Shown here: in pieces, positions 1 to 6,567 of the stretch
Numbering within the stretch: the stretch's first letter is position 1
How the letters are laid out: every line of letters starts with the position of its first letter
NCBI GenBank assembly: GCA_019245275.1
Contig: JAFARW010000186.1
Span: forward strand, 1-7,253
DNA: 7,253 nucleotides
Direction of reading: 5' to 3'
Source of the DNA: Vulcanimicrobiota bacterium
GTDB taxonomy: Bacteria; Vulcanimicrobiota; Vulcanimicrobiia; Vulcanimicrobiales; Vulcanimicrobiaceae
The notes under the pieces: model-generated
Databases searched by the model: none
What the model was told of the DNA's origin: nothing
Seen by the model: only the letters and a program-made list of their open reading frames with translations
Made by a program: the position numbers and the translations under genes

Positions 1-524
1 CCGTGCAGCAGATCGTTTCGCGGTCAATCGATCCGATGCAACCCGCTGTCGTTACGATCGGCGCGATTCACGGCGGTAACGCACCGAACGTTATCGCGGG
101 ATCGCTGAACATGACGGGGACCGTCCGCGCCTTTTCGAGCGAGGTTCGCGGTGCAATGCCGGAACGGATCGAGCGCGTGTTGCGCGCGTGCTGCGACATT
201 TCCGGAGCTGAAGCCGACTTCAAATATGATTGGCGTTTTCCGGTTACTGAGAACGACGCCGAGCAGACGCGTTACGCGCGCCGCGTTGCGTCTGCTTTAG
301 GCGAAGACCGCGTGCTCGATATCGAGCCGTTGACCGGCTCGGAAGACTTTTCGTTCTTCGCGCAGCGCGTGCCGGCGTGTTTCTTTGCTCTGGGCTCGCA
401 AGGCGGTCCTACCACCGCCAATGCACACCACAGCAGCACCTTCGACATCGATGAACGCGCGCTCGAAGTCGGCGTACAGATGATGACGTCACTCGCGCTC
501 GACGCGCCGCGCAACGCACCTTGA
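1..524 (+). CDS. M20D-family metal-dependent amidohydrolase, C-terminal part (5' end off window)
   Basis: This is the C-terminal 173 codons or so of an amidohydrolase of the M20D peptidase group (hippurate / N-acyl-amino-acid / IAA-amino-acid hydrolase type), which cleaves amide bonds of N-acylated amino acids with a two-metal centre in the cytoplasm. The frame is open to the left edge, and the first full codon is at base 3. Counting from there, the visible segment starts in the lid/dimerisation domain: an IHGGNAPNVIAG stretch (residues 22-33; family members carry a functional His here) and TGTVRAF (38-44). It then returns to the catalytic domain, with GSEDF at 112-116 and the His-containing NAHHSSTFDID near 140-150, where a metal-ligand His is expected. 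Family members are about 390-400 residues, so a little over half is missing. The last bases overlap the next gene's TTG start, so the two are probably cotranscribed. The exact substrate cannot be told. Confidence 0.9.
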   Translation, partial: VQQIVSRSIDPMQPAVVTIGAIHGGNAPNVIAGSLNMTGTVRAFSSEVRGAMPERIERVLRACCDISGAEADFKYDWRFPVTENDAEQTRYARRVASALGEDRVLDIEPLTGSEDFSFFAQRVPACFFALGSQGGPTTANAHHSSTFDIDERALEVGVQMMTSLALDAPRNAP

Positions 525-1030
525 CCAGCACGATCCCGGAACGCGCGGAACCGCACTCGCTGGACGGTTACCTTGAAGTGATGACGCGCGCGGTATTCCA
601 AGCCGGCGTCAGTTGGGCAATGATCGCGCAGCGCTGGGACGCTTTCCGGCGCGCGTTCTGCAACTTCGAGTGCGCGCGGGTGGCGGCATTCGACGACCTC
701 GACATCGAACGCGCTCTTCAGGAAAACATCTTGCGCAGTCCTAAGAAAGTCCGTGCCACGATCGGCAACGCTCAAACGATGTTGGCGCTTGATAAAGAGT
801 ACGGCGGTTTCAAAGACTACCTCCGCTCGTTCTCCTCGTACGATGCGCTCTCCACTGACATCCGAAGACGCTTCAAGTTTATGGGCGCGATGAACGTCTG
901 GTACTTGCTCTTTCGTGTCGGCGAAACTGTTCCGCCCTTCGAAGAGTGGGTTAAGACGATTCCCGGCGATCACCCGCGCATGCAAGAGATGGTCGAAAAA
1001 GCGCGCCGCGACGGCACGCTGCGCAACTAA
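521..1030 (+). CDS. DNA-3-methyladenine glycosylase I (Tag)-like protein, atypical
   Basis: This 169-residue protein resembles the Tag family, helix-hairpin-helix glycosylases that remove 3-methyladenine from DNA. The visible family pattern is FQAGVSW at residues 26-32 (E. coli Tag: QQAGLSW), the helix with FRRAFCNF (43-50), then VRATIGNAQ near 77-85 and the C-terminal RRFKFMG block (about 125-131) followed by a hydrophobic helix. Aligned from memory to E. coli Tag, the base-contacting Glu38 falls on Ala24. The N-terminal Cys/His and C-terminal His/Cys that bind the structural zinc are absent. I believe a shorter zinc-less subfamily exists in other phyla, but its activity is uncertain to me. 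The start is TTG at 521, overlapping the upstream stop as TTGA. No Shine-Dalgarno is visible, so translation is probably coupled. The next ATG (codon 21, at 581) would cut into the domain. The 3' end overlaps the convergent receptor gene by 4 bases. Confidence 0.8.
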   Translation: MTSTIPERAEPHSLDGYLEVMTRAVFQAGVSWAMIAQRWDAFRRAFCNFECARVAAFDDLDIERALQENILRSPKKVRATIGNAQTMLALDKEYGGFKDYLRSFSSYDALSTDIRRRFKFMGAMNVWYLLFRVGETVPPFEEWVKTIPGDHPRMQEMVEKARRDGTLRN

Positions 1031-4000
1031 GGCTGGGTGCCCGGTGGTGGTTGCGGGGCGCCGGAACGATTGTTCGTCCCGTTTGCGCCTGGCGGCGCAC
1101 CTCGGATGATGTAGAGCCCAAGCTTTGCAGCATAGTTGATCGTCGGCGGCCGCGAGCCGTCAAATCCCGCTGCTTTTATCTGATCGGACGTCGCGGCGGC
1201 AACCCGTCCGCAATTGAGTAGCGTCGGCAATGTGCTCAGGTCGTCGTTGTCGAGTTGATACCACGTTCCGCCGCTGGCGGAATGCGGCGTGATCTTCCAG
1301 CTCTGCGCTGGTTTGCCGGATTTGAAATATGCCTGTAGCTCGCCGAGCAGCCGTTGCGCAGTCGATTTGATCTCAGTCGTGCAAGCGTCGCTCGCGCGCA
1401 CTTGGAACGGTGCACTTGGCGCACTGGTCGGCAGTTGGTATAGGCGGAAACTTTGCTGTCCGGGTTGCTGCACCGGGCGCGCGATGTAGAAGCCGACCGT
1501 CGGCATAAACTCCATCGAAGGCCGGAAGAACAGCGAGCTTTTCGGCTGATACAATCCGCGGCTCTGCACATCTTCGGGCTGAGCAAGATGGATCGCAATG
1601 CACGCCGGTAACGCTTGAAGGTTTGCTTCCCGCCGTTGCACTTCGAGACTCAGGGCATACGATGCGCCGACCTTATGGTAGCTAACATTGACGCCCGTGG
1701 TCTGCGGTGCTCCAGGAACGCTATCCGGATAACCGTTGGCTGTTTTCGCTGCTTCAATCTTGGCGACATATGCTTTGAGCTGATCCACGAACGGCTGCAC
1801 GGTCTTCTGCCCGTCTGACGTGCACATCGCGTTCGACGTTTGCATCGCGAACGGATCGCTCGGTGGCGTCGAGGGAAGCGGCGAGAGCATGATCGGTACG
1901 CGAGCGCCTGGACCGCCGGGTGGTCCCCCGCCACCGATAAAGAAGCCGCGGTCCTGGCCTTCCCCAACACCCTGTCGCACGAGGTTCGAGCCGTTGTTCG
2001 CGGCCGCAGTTGCGCTTGCGCCAAACGGAACGGTCCAAGTGACTGTAAACTGCCGCGGGGAGTTCGGACGTGCGATCGTTGCAATTTGCTGACCGCCGAG
2101 GGTCGTGTAGGGCACGGCGCCGGCATTGGTCGCGAAGATACCGCCGTACGTATTGAATAGGTTATTGCCGGCAATCGTCAAGTCGCCGTGCGTCAGATGT
2201 AAGTTGACGCCCGCATCGATGACCGTGTACGCGGGCAGATTCTGCGAGTTGTTCGAGCCGACGTACTGAGCGGACAGAAGCCCTTCGGCGATCGAGTGCG
2301 GGAATTTATAGTCCAGCGTAACGCCCGCTTTGTGCAGCGGGATGTTCGGCAGTTGCGCGCCCGAGATCACGATCGAATAGGGGTTATCGATGCGAGGATC
2401 GCTCGAGTTCGCCTTTGCGACCGTAATATTGTAGTACGGCTGGACGTTGAGATTGCCGAAGTTGAAATTCGCTGCTAGCTGCGCGCCTTCGTACACGCGC
2501 TGCACGCCGCCGATCGGCACACTGAAGTAAACATTTTGGGCACCGAAGGGAACGTTCGCAGCATTGCAGCCGCCGGGCGACTGAAAGACTTGCTGAACCG
2601 TTTCAAAGTAGTTCGGCGGCAGGGCGTTTGCAAGCACCGTGCCGTTGACTTGCGTCGGTAAAACGACGCCGTTTTGCACCTGCCGGTAGAACTGCGCGCT
2701 CACGAGTCCGTTGGCGAAACTGTGAGCGTAGCCAAGGCGCGCTGACGTGGAGGAACTTGCGGACGGCAGATCGCCCGGGGCGTTGCCGTATGCGACGTCG
2801 CCGTTGCAATCAAAGCGCAGCGATTGAGGGTCGCTAAGCACCCCAATTCGTCCTACATGTGGGGCGACGCCGCCGATATCGTACGCTGCACTGTATGTAT
2901 CTGCGGACGTCGGCGTCCATGTCGCGGCGATGCCGGCCAACAGGGATGACGACGAGTTCGATGCTTGGCTTAAACCGATGTGATCGTTCAACTTCAGCTT
3001 GGCGTTCGAACGAATCGAGTCGTTGACGGTCAAGCTGCTGTAGTTACTGGTCTGCGCCCCGGTAACGTAAGGTTGTCCCGAGCTCAGCAAGGGTGTCGTA
3101 TTAGACGTCGTGCTCGTTGAGTTGGCCGCGATACTGATCGTGTGGCGTTCTTTTGCCGGCAGCGTCGCGTTGACTGAAAAACCTTTTGAGGTCGTGTCGG
3201 TCAGGAATCCGGTGGGATCCGGAACGCCGTTCAAAAAGCGGTTCAGAAGATCGCGGTCAAACTTGACGGAGTTTTGGTAGATCGACGCCTGCACTGCCGT
3301 CTGGCCAATAAGCGCGCTATCCGTCAAAGCGTACAGTGAAAAGCGGCTCGCGATCGTATTGTCGGGACCATATCCGCAAGGGAGCGGCCCGGTGATCTGC
3401 AAGCAGAGCAGCGAATTCGATTGATTCGTATCCAGGTACGTGGCGCTTAACGTCTGCGACGGTCCCAGCCGATAGCGGAGCTTGAGGAGATCGCCTTGCG
3501 TATCGTTGATGCCGTCATGCTCGTAATCGAGGCCGCTCGCGTCGAGATAACGCAATCCGTTCGCGAGGCTCGGCGTGCTGCGCGAAGTGTGCTGTACTGC
3601 GATCCCGAGATTGCCGAGCGATCCCGTTTCGGCAAACGACCAATAGCCTTTGCCGTACGAGCCGGCGCTCAAACTTGCGGTGCCCTGCCATGATAAGGTC
3701 GGCTCAAGCGTGCGGAAGTTGACGCCGCCGCCGAGTCCACCCGTTTGCGGACCAAATGAAACAGATGCACCGCGGAAGAGATCGGTACTGATTTGCCCTA
3801 AGTTGCCGGCACTTCCGGGTGCGTTGAGGGGAACACCGTCGAGCGACAACGCCGTTTGGCTTGGATCGTGACCTTCGAGCGAGACCGTTTGCGTGGCATC
3901 GGTGTCGCTGCCCGACGTTGTTACCGAGACGCCCGACAGCTTGTTGAGCGCATCGGCAAGCGTGTCCGAAAGGCGTCGCTGCGCGCTCGTATCGCTGACC

Positions 4001-4413
4001 GAGGTTGTCGAAATGCTGGCAGTCGAGTGGACCGTTACCGTGCCGATCACTCGCAGCTGCTGGCTCTTCGCGAGTGACACGGATACGGTTACCGTCTTTC
4101 CGTTGATGACCTCGAACTGTTCAGAGGTTACGGCTTGGTAATCGCGCTTGAAAACGCGCGCCGTATAGATGCCGTCGGGGACGTCAGTGAATTTGACCGA
4201 GCCGGTCGGTCCCGAGAACTCGCTCGTCATCACCGGACCGTTGAGCAACACGCGCGCCATATCGAGCGGCGCCTTCGTTTGGCTGTCGACGACGTCGATG
4301 ACGATCTTGCCGCTGTCGGCTTGCGCGGACGCAGAAAACGGCATGCTACCGAGGCACAACGATATGGCTACGGTGAGAGTGAGCGCACGCTTGATCAAGC
4401 TATGTGTTCTCAT
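1027..4413 (-). CDS. TonB-dependent outer-membrane receptor with a duplicated C-terminal extension
   Basis: This 1128-residue protein is an outer-membrane TonB-dependent receptor, a gated barrel that imports a scarce ligand using TonB energy. Residues 1-30 are a signal peptide with an ASA|QA cleavage site. Residues 36-114 form a carboxypeptidase-regulatory-like beta-sandwich (APLDMARVLLNG, GIYTARVF). GTVTV at 124-128 is a possible TonB box. The plug covers about 140-240 (TLADALNKLSGVSV, LDGVPLNAP, GGLGGGVNF). The barrel runs from about 245 to 797 and ends in FTVTWTVPF, a fitting aromatic outer-membrane signal. Usual receptors stop there, but this one continues for 330 residues through a Gly/Pro linker (827-836), two related domains, and a Pro/Gly/Asn tail. 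The ATG at 4413 sets a clean signal peptide; its Shine-Dalgarno is weak. It lies 74 bases downstream of the kinase gene. The ligand cannot be inferred; siderophores, other metal chelates, sugars and peptides are all possible. Confidence 0.93.
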   Translation of the reverse strand: MRTHSLIKRALTLTVAISLCLGSMPFSASAQADSGKIVIDVVDSQTKAPLDMARVLLNGPVMTSEFSGPTGSVKFTDVPDGIYTARVFKRDYQAVTSEQFEVINGKTVTVSVSLAKSQQLRVIGTVTVHSTASISTTSVSDTSAQRRLSDTLADALNKLSGVSVTTSGSDTDATQTVSLEGHDPSQTALSLDGVPLNAPGSAGNLGQISTDLFRGASVSFGPQTGGLGGGVNFRTLEPTLSWQGTASLSAGSYGKGYWSFAETGSLGNLGIAVQHTSRSTPSLANGLRYLDASGLDYEHDGINDTQGDLLKLRYRLGPSQTLSATYLDTNQSNSLLCLQITGPLPCGYGPDNTIASRFSLYALTDSALIGQTAVQASIYQNSVKFDRDLLNRFLNGVPDPTGFLTDTTSKGFSVNATLPAKERHTISIAANSTSTTSNTTPLLSSGQPYVTGAQTSNYSSLTVNDSIRSNAKLKLNDHIGLSQASNSSSSLLAGIAATWTPTSADTYSAAYDIGGVAPHVGRIGVLSDPQSLRFDCNGDVAYGNAPGDLPSASSSTSARLGYAHSFANGLVSAQFYRQVQNGVVLPTQVNGTVLANALPPNYFETVQQVFQSPGGCNAANVPFGAQNVYFSVPIGGVQRVYEGAQLAANFNFGNLNVQPYYNITVAKANSSDPRIDNPYSIVISGAQLPNIPLHKAGVTLDYKFPHSIAEGLLSAQYVGSNNSQNLPAYTVIDAGVNLHLTHGDLTIAGNNLFNTYGGIFATNAGAVPYTTLGGQQIATIARPNSPRQFTVTWTVPFGASATAAANNGSNLVRQGVGEGQDRGFFIGGGGPPGGPGARVPIMLSPLPSTPPSDPFAMQTSNAMCTSDGQKTVQPFVDQLKAYVAKIEAAKTANGYPDSVPGAPQTTGVNVSYHKVGASYALSLEVQRREANLQALPACIAIHLAQPEDVQSRGLYQPKSSLFFRPSMEFMPTVGFYIARPVQQPGQQSFRLYQLPTSAPSAPFQVRASDACTTEIKSTAQRLLGELQAYFKSGKPAQSWKITPHSASGGTWYQLDNDDLSTLPTLLNCGRVAAATSDQIKAAGFDGSRPPTINYAAKLGLYIIRGAPPGANGTNNRSGAPQPPPGTQP
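1099..1893 (-). repeat. Tandem protein-domain duplication in the receptor's C-terminal extension
   Basis: The receptor tail contains two diverged copies of one unit: residues 841-980 (bases 1474-1893) and 987-1105 (bases 1099-1455). Both open with an LP...PSxPF pattern (846-855 and 994-1003). A Cys follows (864 and 1011), then an amphipathic helix with similar sequences (QLKAYV and ELQAYF). Next comes a variable stretch, a second Cys preceded by LP (938 and 1068), and a closing GFYIARP / GLYIIRG (974-980 and 1099-1105). The DNA of the copies is not visibly similar, so the duplication is old. The paired cysteines suggest one disulfide per unit in an oxidising compartment. Because the unit follows the last barrel strand, it most likely sits in the periplasm. 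I do not recognise the domain and assign no function. Confidence 0.75.
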
Positions 4414-4487
4414 GCAGTTCTAAAGAAGGCGCATCGGGACGCACTTTGCGTTAGTCTAACTGGAGGACTTAAGAGTTTACTGTGACG
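4414..4487 (-). promoter_or_regulatory. Kinase-receptor intergenic gap with small palindromes
   Basis: The 74 bases between the kinase stop and the receptor ATG hold two abutting inverted repeats: CGCA-ctt-TGCG (4440-4450) and GTTAG-t-CTAAC (4450-4460). They share one base. A TGTGAC hexamer at 4481-4486 recurs at 4500-4505 inside the kinase's last codons, a 19-base period. This is the only real gap on the minus strand, so it is the natural place for a separate receptor promoter or operator. I see no convincing -35/-10 pair and no T-tract terminator. The palindromes are short enough to be chance, so the regulatory call is inference. Confidence 0.3.
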
Positions 4488-5888
4488 CTAAATTTTGATT
4501 GTGACCGTCGTGCCTTGACCAGGCGCACTGTCGATGCGAATGTCACCGCCGGCGCGATCGACCGCGCGTTTCGCAATCGCGAGGCCGAGACCCGTTCCGG
4601 TGATCTCTCCTCGCTCGTCGCCCCTGAAAAAACGTTCGAACGCGTGCATGCGTTCCGATTCCGTCATTCCGGGCCCGTCATCCCGGACCATGATCGCGGT
4701 CTTGCCGTTATCGCGAGAGGCGCGAAGATGGATCGGGGCGCCCGGCGCGTACTTGAGCGCGTTTTCAACGACGTTCCAAAGCGCTTCACCGAGTTCTGCG
4801 CGATCGCCGACGATTTCCGAGGCGCCATCGACGCTGTAATCGATTTGCCGGTCAACGTCGAGCCTGCGTGCAGCGTCGCACTGACTGCGCAGTAACTCCG
4901 TGACATCGATCGGCTCTTTGTGCGGCGCCGTCTCGGCATCCAGCCGGGCAAGCCGCATCAAGCGATCGATAAGCGAGCGCATATGCTCTTTCTCGATCGC
5001 CATCGTATTGAGGATTTGTTTGGCAACGTTGGGTTCGGCGACCGCGCCACGTCGCAACACGTCAATATAGCCGGCGATAACGGTCAGCGGCGTTCGCAGC
5101 TCGTGCCCTGCGTCGGCCACGAACTGGCGCATTCGCTCTTCAGTTCGACGCCGTTCATCCATCGCCGAAGCGACATTCGCTGCGGCCTCATTGTAAGCGC
5201 TCGTTAGGGATGCCATCTCTTCACCTTCTGCCAAAGCGAATCGCTGCTGGGCGTACTGGCCACTCGCTAGCGCATGAAGCGCTTCCGCGACGGATTGCAA
5301 CGGCCGCAATGCCTGCTTCGAAAAATACCACCCCAAGAGCCATGCGAGAGCAACGGCGATAACCGCGATCGTGACAATGATCTTCCAATACGGCAGGAGC
5401 GCCACCCAAATGACTCCGAGCGATGGTTCAAAAGCCACAAAGCCGCCGTTGACGGCGGCGAAGCCGATCGGCTCTTTATGCGGTCCGCTCGGCCGGCCGA
5501 CCATCTCTCGCATAATGAAACGCGAGCCTGCATTTGTTGGCGGGTGCAACATTGCGGGTGGCCAGCTGCCCGGCGACAGAAAACGGGGGTGCAGGCTGCG
5601 ATCGCCCGCGAGAAAGCGTCCCTTGTTATCGAACACCGCCATGTTCAACCCAATGCCGCTCAACTGTTCGACGATATGCGGCGCGGCTTGTGGGAGCGAC
5701 ATGCCCTGGTCCTTATATTGATCGACCAAGATCCGTGCTTCTTCGTGCTTTGCGATCAGCACGTCGCCGGTTAGCGCACCGAGTTTCGAGACGAGCACCA
5801 GCGACGACGCGATAATGACCAAAAGAACGATGACGCTAAGCATCAGCGCATACGTCGTCGCAAGGCGAGTCGCGATCGATTTATGCAA
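4488..5888 (-). CDS. Membrane sensor histidine kinase (HisKA/HATPase_c, HAMP)
   Basis: This 466-residue inner-membrane histidine kinase senses an extracytoplasmic signal and phosphorylates the adjacent response regulator. Transmembrane helix 1 is about 13-34 and helix 2 about 167-189. The roughly 130-residue periplasmic domain between them contains LNMAVFDNKGRFLAG (81-95), which looks like a PAS/PDC-type strand pair. A HAMP linker follows (about 190-245). The dimerisation helix carries the phospho-acceptor His262 in GHELRTPL. ATPase motifs are the N-box WNVVENALKY (371-380, Asn376), DDGPGM (403-408), FERFFRGD (417-424) and GTGLGLAIAK (431-440). All key residues are present, so it should be active. 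The TTG at 5888 gives a 12-residue cytoplasmic lead before helix 1; the first ATG, codon 16, would break that helix. It overlaps the regulator's TAA by 8 bases, indicating coupled translation. The sensor segment has several His and Met residues, but no clear ligand site. Confidence 0.95.
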   Translation of the reverse strand: MHKSIATRLATTYALMLSVIVLLVIIASSLVLVSKLGALTGDVLIAKHEEARILVDQYKDQGMSLPQAAPHIVEQLSGIGLNMAVFDNKGRFLAGDRSLHPRFLSPGSWPPAMLHPPTNAGSRFIMREMVGRPSGPHKEPIGFAAVNGGFVAFEPSLGVIWVALLPYWKIIVTIAVIAVALAWLLGWYFSKQALRPLQSVAEALHALASGQYAQQRFALAEGEEMASLTSAYNEAAANVASAMDERRRTEERMRQFVADAGHELRTPLTVIAGYIDVLRRGAVAEPNVAKQILNTMAIEKEHMRSLIDRLMRLARLDAETAPHKEPIDVTELLRSQCDAARRLDVDRQIDYSVDGASEIVGDRAELGEALWNVVENALKYAPGAPIHLRASRDNGKTAIMVRDDGPGMTESERMHAFERFFRGDERGEITGTGLGLAIAKRAVDRAGGDIRIDSAPGQGTTVTIKI

Positions 5889-6555
5889 GGCCGTACCCGA
5901 CGCCGCGCACCGTCCGGAGAATCGAGTTCTCGCCAGCGGTGTCCAGCTTATTTCTTAAATAAGAGATGTAGGTTTCGACGATGTTCGTGCCGCCTTCGAA
6001 GTCATGTCCCCAGACGAGTTCGAGCAGGTGATCTTTGCTGAACACGCGCCGGGGTTCGCGTATGAAGACGGCGAGCAGTTCAAATTCTCGCTGCGTCAAC
6101 TCGATCGGCCGCTCGTTGCGGAAAACTTCGTGCGTTTCAAGGTTGAGCGAAAGGTCGTGCCAACGCAGCGTAACGTCTTCAATTAGTTGCGGACGGCGCA
6201 GGGCCGCTGACAAGCGCGCGATCAACTCGTCGAATTGGAAGGGCTTGACGAGATAATCGTCCGCGCCGCTCGTCAGTCCGGTGACTTTGTCGCCGAGTTC
6301 GCCCTTCGCGGTTAGCATCACGACCGGAGCGTGCGTGATCTTGCGCAGCATCGGAAGCAGCGCAAAACCGTCGATCTTCGGCATCATAACGTCGAGGACG
6401 ATGACCTCCGGCTCCCAATCGCGCACAAGGGAAAGGGCTTGCTGGCCGTCCGCAGCGGTGCGGACCGCAAAGCCTTCGCGTTCGAGCCCAAGCTCGAGCA
6501 TTTCTCGCACGAAGCGGTCGTCGTCGACGACCGCGACGCGTGATCGGGCACCCAT
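5881..6555 (-). CDS. OmpR/PhoB-family response regulator
   Basis: This is a 224-residue cytoplasmic transcription factor activated by phosphorylation from the neighbouring kinase. The receiver domain (about 5-118) has the acidic triad DDD at 11-13, phospho-acceptor Asp55 in VLDVMMP, Thr82 in MLTAKGE, and Lys104 in YLVKPF. The winged-helix DNA-binding domain (about 128-222) shows LTQREFELL (153-161), NIVETYISYLRNKL (191-204) and the C-terminal RTVRGVGYGL hairpin. I chose the ATG at 6555 because the receiver's first strand follows at once (MGARSRVAVVDDD) and an AAGGT ribosome site lies 7 bases upstream. A longer open frame to 6645 exists, but it overlaps the lipoprotein gene and its extra 30 residues look unrelated to any receiver. 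By family knowledge it probably binds direct repeats and may control its own operon and the receptor. Its targets are not shown by the sequence. Confidence 0.96.
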   Translation of the reverse strand: MGARSRVAVVDDDRFVREMLELGLEREGFAVRTAADGQQALSLVRDWEPEVIVLDVMMPKIDGFALLPMLRKITHAPVVMLTAKGELGDKVTGLTSGADDYLVKPFQFDELIARLSAALRRPQLIEDVTLRWHDLSLNLETHEVFRNERPIELTQREFELLAVFIREPRRVFSKDHLLELVWGHDFEGGTNIVETYISYLRNKLDTAGENSILRTVRGVGYGLA

Positions 6556-6562
6556 CGTAATT

Positions 6563-6567
6563 ACCTT
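6563..6567 (-). promoter_or_regulatory. Ribosome binding site of the response regulator
   Basis: AAGGT lies on the minus strand, 7 bases ahead of the ATG at 6555. Its first two A's are the last two bases of the lipoprotein's TAA stop, so a ribosome ending there is placed on the next start. This decides the regulator start against the longer upstream frame. Confidence 0.7.

Noticed and set aside
272..985. A 237-codon open frame on the minus strand
   Set aside because: It is fully antisense to the amidohydrolase and Tag-like genes, both of which have clear family motifs. Its composition is Arg/Ala/Ser-rich, as expected for a GC-rich shadow frame, and no domain is visible.
1030..2019. The receptor tail as a separate downstream gene joined by a missed stop or frameshift
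   Set aside because: The frame is continuous from the barrel through a Gly/Pro linker with no stop, no ribosome site and no suitable start at the junction. A genuine fused extension fits better.
4135..4485. A 116-codon plus-strand frame reaching into the kinase-receptor gap
   Set aside because: Most of it is antisense to the receptor signal peptide and N-terminal domain. It has no ribosome site or recognisable motif.
5274..5774. A 166-codon plus-strand open frame opposite the kinase
   Set aside because: It is antisense to the kinase membrane and sensor region, which is certainly coding. It shows no motifs and is rich in Arg and Cys, typical of shadow frames.
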